From: Halovenus aranensis
GTDB taxonomy: Archaea > Halobacteriota > Halobacteria > Halobacteriales > Haloarculaceae
Direction: 5' to 3'
Length of the DNA stretch: 64,000 bases
NCBI RefSeq assembly: GCF_900100385.1
Contig: NZ_FNFC01000003.1
Coordinates: 124,001 to 188,000 of the forward strand
Part shown: positions 25,614 through 34,253 of the stretch, in pieces
How the letters are laid out: each line of letters begins with the position of its first letter
How positions within the stretch are numbered: position 1 is the first letter of the stretch
The notes under the pieces: generated by a model
Told to the model about the DNA's origin: nothing
Databases searched by the model: none
What the model saw: the letters and a program-made list of their open reading frames with translations, nothing else
Made by a program: the position numbers and the translations under genes

Positions 25614-26252
25614 ATGGCACCAGATGACGATAGCTGGGGAAGACAGAACAGTCAGGGGCAGAACCAACAGTACGACGACGGGGACAGTCGAGGACCCGGC
25701 CAACAACGACAACAGTTCGAACCGCAGGGGCGCAAACAGCAAAACGGCGGGCAACAGCGGCAAACTCAACGGGGGTCGGTGCCGTTGCTCGACGGCGAGG
25801 AGGTCATTCTGGACGCCAGACCCGCGTGGTCGGCGTATTTCAAGCTCCTCCTGTTGGCCGGGCTCTTCTTCGTGGGGAGTGCTATCGCGCTCGACGGCAG
25901 TGCCGGGCTGGGACTCGGAGTGGTCGGAGCAGGAATTATCGTCGGATACGTCTACTACCTCCGGAAGCGCCGGCGGTACGTCGTGACCGACCGGCGTATC
26001 ATGATTCTGACGGGCATCTCCTCGAAGGCGACTAACGAGGCGTGGATGGTCGACATCATCGGGCTCCAGACCGGTTCGACGTTCCTCGAACGGCTCCTCG
26101 GTCACGGTCACGTCAAGGCCACGCGCCAGATTGGAAACACCGGCTACGGCTTCTTCGGTGGCCTCACCTTCGGTGGTATCAACAACTACGAGGAGGTCGC
26201 ACAGATTATCCGCAAGCAGCAAAACCAACACAAGACCCGCGCCAGCCGATAG
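25614..26252 (+). CDS. bacterial-PH-domain membrane protein with Gln-rich N-terminus
   Basis: 212 residues. The first 65 are a low-complexity stretch rich in Gln, Asn and Gly. Then comes a short conserved strand (LLDGEEVILDARPAWSAYF), two membrane helices (about 80-118), and a bPH2 domain (RRYVVTDRRIMILTGI ... DIIGLQTGSTFLERLLGHGHV). PH-type proteins of this class are membrane-associated with no known reaction. An upstream TATA-like stretch (TATATCC) near 25525 is too far for a leaderless start; the actual promoter is not obvious. Confidence 0.8.
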   Translation: MAPDDDSWGRQNSQGQNQQYDDGDSRGPGQQRQQFEPQGRKQQNGGQQRQTQRGSVPLLDGEEVILDARPAWSAYFKLLLLAGLFFVGSAIALDGSAGLGLGVVGAGIIVGYVYYLRKRRRYVVTDRRIMILTGISSKATNEAWMVDIIGLQTGSTFLERLLGHGHVKATRQIGNTGYGFFGGLTFGGINNYEEVAQIIRKQQNQHKTRASR

Positions 26253-26268
26253 CGCCCGCGGGCCGTTT

Positions 26269-27564
26269 TTACTCGCTTCGAGTAAGGGTTGCGCCGAGTC
26301 CTGCCAGCGCTTCGAAGAAGTCGGGGAACGAGACATCGACGTGATTCGCACCCGTGAGAGTCGTCTCGCCGTCGGCAGCGAGCCCGGCGACAGCCAGAGC
26401 CATCACGATACGATGGTCGCCACGACCGGCCAGGGTTGCACCCTCAAGGGTGCTGTCACCTCCCTCGATGACGAGTTCGTCTTCGGTCTCCTCGACGGAC
26501 GCCCCCATCGTCGAGAGCGCGTCGGCCGTCGCGGCCACCCGGTCGGTCTCCTTGTACCGGACGTGCTCGCAGTCGGTGAGCCGCGTGGTTCCCTCGGCCG
26601 TCGCGCCGAGAACCGCAAGCGTGGGAAGCAGGTCTGGCGTGTCCGCGACGCTGGTCTCGATTCCAGACAGCCGGTCCGCGGTCACATCGAGTTCGCCCGC
26701 CTCACGGTCCCACTCGATATCTGCCCCCATCGCTCCGAGCAGGTCGACGATAGCCTCGTCTCCTTGCTGGCTCGGGTAGACACCGGTGACAGTCACGCCG
26801 TCCTCGCCGGCGATTGCGCCGGCGGCCAGTAGATACGACGCCGACGAGAAATCCCCTGGCACGGTGTAGGCGCCATCACGCAGTCGGTAGCGCTGGCGGC
26901 CGCCGACGGAGAACCCATCTCTTGTCCGGCGAGCCGAGATGCCGAACGCGTCGAGCAAATCGAGCGTGATATCGACGTAGGGTGCAGACTTGAGTTCGGT
27001 CTGGAGCGAGATGTTGACCCCCGCATCGGTCGCCGCACCGGCAAACAGCAGTGCGGTGACGAACTGCGAAGACACGTCGCCAGGTAGGGGTGCACTTCCG
27101 CCCATGAGCGGGCCGCCAACGACAAGCGGAGCCTGTCCGTTCTCGCGGGTGCTCTCGGCTCGTGCCGCGAGCTGGTCGAGTGCACGCAAGAGCGGTCCCT
27201 GCGGACGGCCCCGCAGCGAGCCGTCACCGGTCAACACCGTCAGCCCGTCGACAAGCCCAGCCGTCGCCGTCGCCAGGCGCATTGTCGTCCCGGAGTTGGC
27301 GCAGTCGATTACGTCGTCGGGAACGCTCGGCGCGCCGTCGAAGCCGGTAATTTCGAGCGCGCCGGTCTCGGCGTCGCGGGTCACGTCGCCGCCGAAGGCT
27401 TCGACAGCGCGGATGGTCGCTCGCGTGTCAGCACTCAACAGCGGGTTCTCGACGGTGGCACTGTCGCTGTATCCCCCGGCCAGAATCGCGCGGTGGGTGT
27501 AACTCTTCGAGGGCGGGGCCTGTGCTGTGCCCGCGACCGTCGACGGCTCGATTGTCACGTCCAT
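26269..27564 (-). CDS. aroA: 3-phosphoshikimate 1-carboxyvinyltransferase (EPSP synthase)
   Basis: 431 residues, standard size. Substrate motifs: SKSYTHRA near residue 19 (shikimate-3-phosphate binding), [20 protein letters not shown], and YKETDR near the C-terminal domain with its catalytic Glu. It joins PEP and shikimate 3-phosphate in aromatic amino acid synthesis, in the cytosol. ATG 27564 ([10 protein letters not shown]) is right; the open frame continues upstream to 27756 without family character. No other aro genes are adjacent. Divergent from cinA with an 85-bp spacer. Confidence 0.96.
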   Translation of the reverse strand: MDVTIEPSTVAGTAQAPPSKSYTHRAILAGGYSDSATVENPLLSADTRATIRAVEAFGGDVTRDAETGALEITGFDGAPSVPDDVIDCANSGTTMRLATATAGLVDGLTVLTGDGSLRGRPQGPLLRALDQLAARAESTRENGQAPLVVGGPLMGGSAPLPGDVSSQFVTALLFAGAATDAGVNISLQTELKSAPYVDITLDLLDAFGISARRTRDGFSVGGRQRYRLRDGAYTVPGDFSSASYLLAAGAIAGEDGVTVTGVYPSQQGDEAIVDLLGAMGADIEWDREAGELDVTADRLSGIETSVADTPDLLPTLAVLGATAEGTTRLTDCEHVRYKETDRVAATADALSTMGASVEETEDELVIEGGDSTLEGATLAGRGDHRIVMALAVAGLAADGETTLTGANHVDVSFPDFFEALAGLGATLTRSE

Positions 27565-27649
27565 GTCGGTTCCGTTGGGGTCTGCGACTATGAGCGTACC
27601 GCACTGGGACAGCCGCGGGATTGATGCCAGTGGTCGCCGAAGACGGCGT

Positions 27650-28150
27650 ATGGACTCCTCGCTAGCACAACGGGTCGGACAGCGGCTCCGGGAGAGAGAC
27701 CAGACACTCGCGCTCGCCGAGTCCTGTACCGGGGGGCTACTCGCGTCGACACTCACCGACGTACCTGGGTCCAGCGACTACTTCGACCGCAGCATGGTCA
27801 CCTACTCGAACGCCGCAAAACAGGAGCTACTGGGCGTCTCTCGGGAGAGTCTAGACACACACGGCGCGGTTTCCGAACCAGTCGCCGTCGAGATGGCTGC
27901 GGGCGCTCGAGACACGGCCAGCACGACCTGGGGTGTGTCGACGACCGGCATCGCAGGCCCCGGCGGCGGTACCGACGAGAAGCCGGTCGGAACGGTCTGT
28001 ATCGGTGTTGCATACGCCGGGCCGTGGGGAAGTGACACCTCGACTGCAGAGGCCGAGCGCTACGAGTTCGACGGCGACCGCGCGGCGTGTAAGGCGCAGT
28101 TCGTCGACCAAGCCCTGTCGGACCTTCTGTCGGCGCTCGAAACGCGATAG
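27650..28150 (+). CDS. stand-alone CinA C-terminal domain (NMN amidohydrolase, PncC-type)
   Basis: 166 residues, the length of the CinA C-terminal domain alone. [15 protein letters not shown], the central [15 protein letters not shown]-like segment and [20 protein letters not shown] are diagnostic. In bacteria this domain deamidates nicotinamide mononucleotide to nicotinate mononucleotide. The N-terminal pyrophosphatase domain is missing, as in PncC. It faces nadM stop-to-stop (28150/28151), so two NMN-handling enzymes converge. The activity is inferred from family. Confidence 0.92.
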   Translation: MDSSLAQRVGQRLRERDQTLALAESCTGGLLASTLTDVPGSSDYFDRSMVTYSNAAKQELLGVSRESLDTHGAVSEPVAVEMAAGARDTASTTWGVSTTGIAGPGGGTDEKPVGTVCIGVAYAGPWGSDTSTAEAERYEFDGDRAACKAQFVDQALSDLLSALETR

Positions 28151-28666
28151 TCAGCGGTCTCTGCTGACGGCCTGAATGCGCTGAATACCGTCTATCTCGT
28201 CGAGTACGTCGACCACAGCGTCTGGGACGTGTGACTCCCACTCTCCGCCCTCAACCATCCGCTCGCGGAGTTCGCTCCCTTTCAACACGTCGCGGTTGTA
28301 CATCGGCGTCTGCCGGACCTCGACGCCGGCCTCGGTGAACAGCCGGACGACGAGCGGATTGTTCGAGAACGCGATATCGAACCGCGGTGCCATACTCTCG
28401 ACGTGGCTCACCCAGACCGCGTTCCGATTCAGGTCCTCGATGGGAACCGTGTAGACGGTCGTGTCGATGTCCATCGCCTCGATTGACTTGGTCGCCATCA
28501 TGATGCGCTCGCCGGCCGTGAACGGGTTTCGGACGGTGTGGGAGTCGCCCGCGCTCCCGATACCGAAGACGAGTTCCTCCACCTCGTCGACGATTTCGGC
28601 GACGAGCTGTGCGTGCCCGTCGTGAAACGGCTGGAACCGGCCAATTACCAGACCACGTGTCGTCAT
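28151..28666 (-). CDS. nadM: nicotinamide-nucleotide adenylyltransferase (archaeal type)
   Basis: 171 residues. GRFQPFHDGHAQLV carries the nucleotidyltransferase H-x-G-H motif; IGSAGDSHTVRNPFTAGERI and the C-terminal LKGSELRERM (the ISSTxxR equivalent) match archaeal NadM. It makes NAD+ from NMN and ATP. I chose ATG 28666 (MTTRGLVIGRF); the longer open frame adds non-homologous residues. With the NADK fusion elsewhere in the window it supplies the NAD pool for NADP+ synthesis. Confidence 0.95.
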   Translation of the reverse strand: MTTRGLVIGRFQPFHDGHAQLVAEIVDEVEELVFGIGSAGDSHTVRNPFTAGERIMMATKSIEAMDIDTTVYTVPIEDLNRNAVWVSHVESMAPRFDIAFSNNPLVVRLFTEAGVEVRQTPMYNRDVLKGSELRERMVEGGEWESHVPDAVVDVLDEIDGIQRIQAVSRDR

Positions 28667-28837
28667 TGCCTGTACCGAAACGGGGGAGTTTCTTAAACCC
28701 TGTCTCACACCACAGACAACCAACCCGAATCAGCAAATCCGGCTGCCGTCATGTGGTTTTTGCGTGCTCAAGGAGGTTACAAGGGGAGAAAGTATATCAG
28801 TAGACAGCACTTGTCCAAAAGTGGTAGCAACGATTGT

Positions 28838-31063
28838 ATGAGTAACGACAAAGACGCTCCAGATAACGAGCGGGAGACGGACGCCCCGGAGGGGCACGCA
28901 GCGCCGTCTCCGAACGGAGACAGCCCTGCCGACGACCGGTCAGGCGAGGAGGCCGACGGTTCACGTCCGGCCGAGGACCGCCTGCCAGGTCGGCGAGAGG
29001 GCGAGCGCGACGCCGGCCGTGACGGGGCCGGTAGTCCCGACGACGTGTGGGACGACCCCCCACGGAGTCCAGACCCCAATGGAGTTGACCGCGACAGCGA
29101 GGAGTACGAGACAGAAATCGACGAGGTACTCGGTAGCGATGTCGACGAGGACATGGAGATTGACGAGGAAATCGCCGAGGACGACCTGCTCGGCGGGCTC
29201 CAAATCGACGCCTCCGACGAAATCGAGGTGCCAGACAGGCTCGTCGACCAGGTAATCGGTCAGAGCCACGCCCGCGATATCGTCCTGAAGGCAGCCAAAC
29301 AGCGCCGTCACGTGATGATGATTGGCTCGCCGGGAACCGGAAAGTCGATGCTGGCCAAGGCGATGAGCCAGCTCCTTCCACCGGAGGATTTGCAGGACAT
29401 CCTCGTCTATCACAACCCCGACGACGGCAACGAGCCGAAGGTTCGAACCGTCCCGTCGGGCAAAGGCGAGCAGATTGTCGACGCCCACAAGGAGGAAGCC
29501 CGCAAGCGCAGCCAGATGCGCCGCTTTATCATGTGGGTTCTTATCATCCTGGTGTTGGGTTACTCGCTCATCATCATGGGCCAGATTCTGCTCGGTATCA
29601 TCGCCGCAGGTATCGTCTATCTCGTCTTCCGGTACATGTCACGGGGCAACGACGCGATGGTCCCGAACATGATTGTGAACACCGCAGACCAGCAGACCGC
29701 GCCCTTCGAGGACGCGACCGGTGCCCACGCCGGTGCACTGCTGGGCGACGTTCGCCACGACCCGTTCCAGTCTGGCGGCATGGAGACGCCCAGCCACGAC
29801 CGCGTCGAGCCCGGCGCGATTCACAAGGCCAACAAGGGCGTGCTGTTCGTCGACGAGATCAACACGCTCGACATCCGGTCACAGCAGAAGCTGATGACCG
29901 CCATCCAGGAGGGCGAGTTCTCGATTACGGGCCAGTCAGAGCGCTCCTCGGGAGCGATGGTCCAGACCGAGGCCGTCCCCTGTGACTTCGTGATGGTCGC
30001 GGCCGGGAACATGGACGCGATGCAGAACATGCACCCCGCGCTTCGTTCGCGTATCAAGGGATACGGGTACGAAGTGTACATGGACGACACCATCGACGAC
30101 ACGGCCGAGATGCGCCGCAAGTACGCCCGCTTTGTCGCCCAGGAAGTCGAGAAAGACGGGCGGCTACCGCATTTCACCCGCGACGCAATCGAGGAAATCG
30201 TCCTCGAATCGCGCCGTCGCGCCGGTCGCAAAGGCCAGCTAACGCTGGAACTGCGCGACCTGGGTGGTCTCGTCCGCGTTGCCGGCGACGTTGCCCGCGC
30301 CAAGGACAAGCAGTACACCGAACGCGAGGATGTCGTCGAGGCCAAGGACCGCTCGCGCTCTATCGAGCAACAGCTCGCCGACGAGATGATAGAGCGCCGC
30401 CGCGAATACGGCACCACGGTCGCAGAGGGAAGCATGGTCGGCCGCGTCAACGGTCTCGCCGTGATGGGCGAAGACTCGGGCATCATGCTCCCCGTCGTGG
30501 CCGAAATCGCCGACGCTCACGGTCCCGGCGAGGTCATCGCCACGGGGAAGCTCAAGGAGATGGCCGAGGAGTCCGTGATGAACGTCTCGGCGATTATCAA
30601 GAAGCTGTCCAACGAGGACATCACCGAGAAGGACATCCACATCCAGTTCGTCCAAGCGGGCCAGCAGGGCGTCGACGGCGACTCCGCGTCGATTACCGTC
30701 GCGACCGCCGTCATCTCGGCGCTCGAAGACATCCCCATCGCACAGAACGTCGCCATGACGGGCTCGCTGTCGGTCCGGGGCGACGTGCTTCCGGTCGGCG
30801 GTGTCACGCACAAAATCGAGGCCGCAGCCAAGTCCGGCTGTGACACGGTCATCATCCCGAAAGCCAACGATCAGGACGTGATGCTCGAAGACGAGTACGA
30901 GGATATGGTCGAGGTCATCCCGGTCTCGCACATCTCGGAAGTGCTCGACATCGCGCTCGACGGCGATGCCAGAAAAGAGTCGCTGGTCGACCGCCTCAAG
31001 TCGATTACCGGCAGCGCACTCCACGGCGAGGTCACGCCGAGCGGCAACCCGAGCCCGCAGTAG
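28838..31063 (+). CDS. lonB: membrane-bound ATP-dependent Lon protease (archaeal LonB)
   Basis: 741 residues. A 115-residue acidic N-terminal tail, then AAA+ Walker A (GSPGTGKS, 163-170), two membrane helices inserted between the Walker motifs (about 229-273), Walker B (VLFVDE, 335-340), and the Lon protease domain with catalytic Ser616 (DGDSA) and Lys659. The insertion of transmembrane helices is the hallmark of LonB. It degrades misfolded and regulatory proteins at the membrane; in Haloferax it is essential and controls carotenoid and lipid enzymes. No intein. ATG 28838 follows TATA-like AGTATATCA (about 28791-28799); an AGGAGGT at 28769 lies upstream of that promoter and is unlikely to work. 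Confidence 0.96.
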   Translation: MSNDKDAPDNERETDAPEGHAAPSPNGDSPADDRSGEEADGSRPAEDRLPGRREGERDAGRDGAGSPDDVWDDPPRSPDPNGVDRDSEEYETEIDEVLGSDVDEDMEIDEEIAEDDLLGGLQIDASDEIEVPDRLVDQVIGQSHARDIVLKAAKQRRHVMMIGSPGTGKSMLAKAMSQLLPPEDLQDILVYHNPDDGNEPKVRTVPSGKGEQIVDAHKEEARKRSQMRRFIMWVLIILVLGYSLIIMGQILLGIIAAGIVYLVFRYMSRGNDAMVPNMIVNTADQQTAPFEDATGAHAGALLGDVRHDPFQSGGMETPSHDRVEPGAIHKANKGVLFVDEINTLDIRSQQKLMTAIQEGEFSITGQSERSSGAMVQTEAVPCDFVMVAAGNMDAMQNMHPALRSRIKGYGYEVYMDDTIDDTAEMRRKYARFVAQEVEKDGRLPHFTRDAIEEIVLESRRRAGRKGQLTLELRDLGGLVRVAGDVARAKDKQYTEREDVVEAKDRSRSIEQQLADEMIERRREYGTTVAEGSMVGRVNGLAVMGEDSGIMLPVVAEIADAHGPGEVIATGKLKEMAEESVMNVSAIIKKLSNEDITEKDIHIQFVQAGQQGVDGDSASITVATAVISALEDIPIAQNVAMTGSLSVRGDVLPVGGVTHKIEAAAKSGCDTVIIPKANDQDVMLEDEYEDMVEVIPVSHISEVLDIALDGDARKESLVDRLKSITGSALHGEVTPSGNPSPQ

Positions 31064-31065
31064 CT

Positions 31066-31875
31066 GTGCCGGCCTGGGGGTCGTTTCTCGTCGTCTCGTT
31101 CGTGACCGTCGGAACGGTTCTCGTTCTCGCGCGCCGCTCACAGGACACTATCGACCAGGTCACACCACAGAGCGACGCGGCTGTGCCGACCGCGGTGTCG
31201 GACCTCTCGGTACGTACCGATGTGAGTGAGTCGGCGGTCCGGTGCCCACCGACACAAGTGGGAGACGACACCCCGGAGACCGTTCTTACCCCCCGGCTGT
31301 TGCTCGCAAACGTCGTCGTCACGCAGGGGGCGGTCGCGCTCGTCATCGCGCTGTCGGCCTGGTATTTCGAGATACCTGGCGACGCTATCGGTGTCACCGC
31401 CGACGTGCGCGCAGCTGTGGTCGGCGTCGTCTTCGGTGCTGTCCTCTGGATGGCGAACGAGCTTGCGACGACAGTCGCCGACGCCGTCGGCGCGTCGTAC
31501 GACGAGGGAGTCCGACAGTTACTCGCGCCAGACTCGACCGGCGGCTGGGCCGTTCTCTTCGGGGTCGCGTTGCCGCTTATCGCCGTCTCCGAGGAACTGC
31601 TCTTTCGCGCGGCCCTCGTAGGCGTTCCGGCCGACGGCTTCGGGCTCAACGCGTGGGTCCTGGCCGGCGTATCTTCTGTTCTGTTCGCGCTCGGCCACGG
31701 CGCGCAGGGGCGGGTCGGCGTCGCCGTCACGGGCACGCTCGGGTTCGTTCTCGCCGCGGGCTACGTCTACACCGGGAGTCTGTTGGTGGTCGTCACCGCA
31801 CACTACGTGCTCAACGCAGTCGAGTTTCTCGTCCACGAACTCCTCGAAGTCGACGTTCTCACACCGGGACGGTGA
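31066..31875 (+). CDS. CPBP-family intramembrane metalloprotease
   Basis: 269 residues with about seven hydrophobic segments. The glutamate motif SEELLFRAALVG (about 178-189, E-E-x-x-x-R) and the later GHG (FALGHGAQGR) and HYVLN define the Abi/CPBP family related to Rce1. Such proteases cleave inside membranes; in some organisms they process CAAX-like or RiPP leader peptides. The start is GTG 31066, 2 bp after the lonB stop, so the two membrane proteases are probably one transcript. Confidence 0.88.
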   Translation: MPAWGSFLVVSFVTVGTVLVLARRSQDTIDQVTPQSDAAVPTAVSDLSVRTDVSESAVRCPPTQVGDDTPETVLTPRLLLANVVVTQGAVALVIALSAWYFEIPGDAIGVTADVRAAVVGVVFGAVLWMANELATTVADAVGASYDEGVRQLLAPDSTGGWAVLFGVALPLIAVSEELLFRAALVGVPADGFGLNAWVLAGVSSVLFALGHGAQGRVGVAVTGTLGFVLAAGYVYTGSLLVVVTAHYVLNAVEFLVHELLEVDVLTPGR

Positions 31876-31914
31876 CCCCCTGAACTATACTTCTGGGGAC
31901 CGCGAGGGGAGAAC

Positions 31915-33207
31915 GTGCGACTGGTTCAGGTCATCATCCCCTCTGGCAAACGCGAGGCGCTGCTGGCTCGTCTCGACGACGAGGGTATCGACTACGTCGT
32001 GACCGAGGAGACCAGCGGCCGGGAGTTCGATAGTATCGCGTATATCCCGCTCCCGACAAACGCCGTCGAGCCGACGCTGGATAGCCTCAGAGAGGCGGGC
32101 CTGGGCGAGGATACGTTCACCGTCGTCCTCGACGCGAACACCGTCGTCTCGCGGCGCTTCGAGGCACTCCAGGAAGAATACGCCGAAGAGCAAGACGAGG
32201 ACCGCATCGCCAGAGACGAACTCGTCTCGGCGGCGTCGAGTCTCGCCCCCTCGACCTCGACGTACGTCATCATGACAATCGTGAGCGCGGTCGTCGCGAC
32301 CGCTGGCCTCCTGCTCGATTCGGCTGCCGTCGTCGTCGGGTCGATGGTCATCGCGCCGCTGGTCGGGCCAGCCCTCTCGGCGAGTGTCGGCACCGTGGTC
32401 AACGACAGCGAGATGTTCCGCCGCGGCGTGTGGCTTCAGGTGGCGGGCCTGGGACTGGCTATTCTGTCTGCGTTTGCCTTTGCCTCTCTCGTCCGGCAGG
32501 TCCATCTCATCCCGCCGCTGACAGACGTGACGACGGTGCCCGAAGTCCAGGAGCGAGTCGCGCCGGATTTCCTGATGCTCGCCATCGCTATCGGGGCGGG
32601 CGTCGCCGGTATCGTAAGTCTCACCAGCGGCGTCTCTGCGGCGCTCGTGGGCGTGATGATTGCCGTTGCACTCATTCCGCCGGCGGCGACGGTTGGCATC
32701 GGCCTCGCCTGGGCACAGCCACAGGTCAGCCTCGGTGCCGGGGTGTTGTTGCTCGTGAACGTCCTCTCTATCAACCTCGCCTCGCTGGTCGTCCTCTGGT
32801 ACAAGGGGTACCGCCCGAAACAGTGGTTCTACCGCGACGACGCACGGAACGCGCTGCTCAAACGCGGTGCTACGTTGCTGGTAGCTATCCTCGTCCTCTC
32901 TGCATTTCTGGGTGGTGTCACGCTCGACTCCTTTCAGCGCGCCTCGACAGAGGACGCGATTCGAGCCGACGCCGAGACCGCTGTCGAGCAGTTCGGGCCG
33001 GAACAAAATATCGAGGTGTTGGCTGTGGACGTCGAGTACCCTCGGGCGCTGCCCTTCCAGAACCCCGACCGCGTGGTAGTGACAGTCGGCGTTCCGCCGG
33101 GTGAGTCGGCCTCGGGGCTGGCCACGCTCATGCAGACAGAGATGCGCGAAACGACCGGGACAGACCTGGCCGTCGAAGTGCGCTACATCCAGACCGAGCG
33201 CGGGTAG
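31915..33207 (+). CDS. TIGR00341/DUF389 membrane protein
   Basis: 430 residues. A soluble N-terminal domain of about 95 residues (GKREALLARLDDEGIDYVVTE-like alpha/beta, cut here in two parts by a strand), then about six membrane helices (residues 120-345) with the typical SAAVVVGSMVIAPLVGPALS signature, and a soluble C-terminal domain (LAVDVEYPRALPF). The family is widespread in archaea and bacteria and has no defined function. The start is GTG 31915, 39 bp after the CPBP stop, on the same strand. Convergent with NOG1, stops adjacent. Confidence 0.9.
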   Translation: MRLVQVIIPSGKREALLARLDDEGIDYVVTEETSGREFDSIAYIPLPTNAVEPTLDSLREAGLGEDTFTVVLDANTVVSRRFEALQEEYAEEQDEDRIARDELVSAASSLAPSTSTYVIMTIVSAVVATAGLLLDSAAVVVGSMVIAPLVGPALSASVGTVVNDSEMFRRGVWLQVAGLGLAILSAFAFASLVRQVHLIPPLTDVTTVPEVQERVAPDFLMLAIAIGAGVAGIVSLTSGVSAALVGVMIAVALIPPAATVGIGLAWAQPQVSLGAGVLLLVNVLSINLASLVVLWYKGYRPKQWFYRDDARNALLKRGATLLVAILVLSAFLGGVTLDSFQRASTEDAIRADAETAVEQFGPEQNIEVLAVDVEYPRALPFQNPDRVVVTVGVPPGESASGLATLMQTEMRETTGTDLAVEVRYIQTERG

Positions 33208-34185
33208 TCACTCCTCGTCGATGGGGAGTTCGGGCTCGTAGTCGACGGCCTCGATAGCGGCCATCAGGACGCCCTCGACGTTGTCGTCGTCTCTGACACT
33301 CATCATCTGGTCGGCATCCTCGAAGACCTCGCCCTCGACGCGGTCGCGCTTGTTAAAAACCGACAGTACGGGAACGTCGAACTGCGCCTCGATGTCGTCA
33401 CGGAGCGAGCGCTGGACATCGAGCGGGTAGCCACAGTCGACGCTGGGGTCGAGTACCACCAGCACGGCGTCGGCGGCGTGTTCGAGCGCGCTCACTGCCT
33501 GTGATTCGACCTCGTTGCGCTCGTCTGCCGGTCGGTCGAGCAGTCCGGGCGTGTCGACGAGCTGGTATCGGATGTGGCGGTGTTCGACGTGGCCGACGTG
33601 GACCTGTGTCGTCGTGAACGGGTAGGAGGCTTCCTTGTTGCTGGCCCGGGTTACGTCGTTGACGAAGGATGATTTGCCCACGTTGGGGTAGCCGGCGACG
33701 ACGATAGTCGGCTCATCGGGCCGGATGTCGGGCAGGTCCCGAAGCTGTTCGCGCGCATCGAGCAGGGCTTCGAGGTCGTCTTCGACCTCCTCGACGACGT
33801 CTGCGAGGCGAGCGAACGCCTGTTTGCGGTGTTTTTTCGCCAGGTCGACGTCGCTGTTTCGCATCTTCGACTCGTACTCGTGGCGGATGTCGGTGGCTTT
33901 CCGGCTCGCCCAGGTCACTTCGTTCAGGTGTTGCCTGAGCGCGTCCACGTCGACGATAGCGTCGGCGAGATTCACGTAGAACGGATGCAGTCGGTCGAAA
34001 TCCGGCCAGCCCGAGACGACATTTTCGAGATTGTCCGAGATGATATTCGTTGCAGTCAGCAGCATCGACTCCTGGGCGTCGTGGCCGGATTTGGCGCGGC
34101 CAGCGCGTGCCGCCCGCGAGAATGCCTGGTCGACGAGTTCGTCGGCCAGCGGCGACGTCGGGAGGCCCTCGAATGGTTGACTCAT
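33208..34185 (-). CDS. NOG1-family GTPase
   Basis: 325 residues. An N-terminal helical bundle (about 1-160) is followed by the GTPase core: G1 GYPNVGKSS (about 168-176), G2 region YPFTTTQVHVGH, G3 DTPGLLD, G4 NKRD. This order matches Nog1, a nucleolar factor in eukaryotes needed for 60S maturation; in archaea it probably checks 50S assembly. The archaeal form lacks the long eukaryotic C-terminal extension. It lies 69 bp downstream of the PitA-like gene on the same strand. Confidence 0.92.
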   Translation of the reverse strand: MSQPFEGLPTSPLADELVDQAFSRAARAGRAKSGHDAQESMLLTATNIISDNLENVVSGWPDFDRLHPFYVNLADAIVDVDALRQHLNEVTWASRKATDIRHEYESKMRNSDVDLAKKHRKQAFARLADVVEEVEDDLEALLDAREQLRDLPDIRPDEPTIVVAGYPNVGKSSFVNDVTRASNKEASYPFTTTQVHVGHVEHRHIRYQLVDTPGLLDRPADERNEVESQAVSALEHAADAVLVVLDPSVDCGYPLDVQRSLRDDIEAQFDVPVLSVFNKRDRVEGEVFEDADQMMSVRDDDNVEGVLMAAIEAVDYEPELPIDEE

Positions 34186-34253
34186 TGGTCAGTCGTAGTT
34201 CGTCGGCCCCTAAAACCCGTTCGCTCTCGGCTTGCAGCCGTCTCAGGCGGCCG

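Noticed and set aside
28769-28775. AGGAGGT as a ribosome-binding site for lonB
   Set aside because: It lies upstream of the likely TATA box and 63 bp from ATG 28838, so it would not be in the transcript.
31885-33006. 373-residue minus-strand open frame opposite the DUF389 gene
   Set aside because: Very rich in Arg, Asp and His with no fold-like pattern; the plus strand carries the recognised family.
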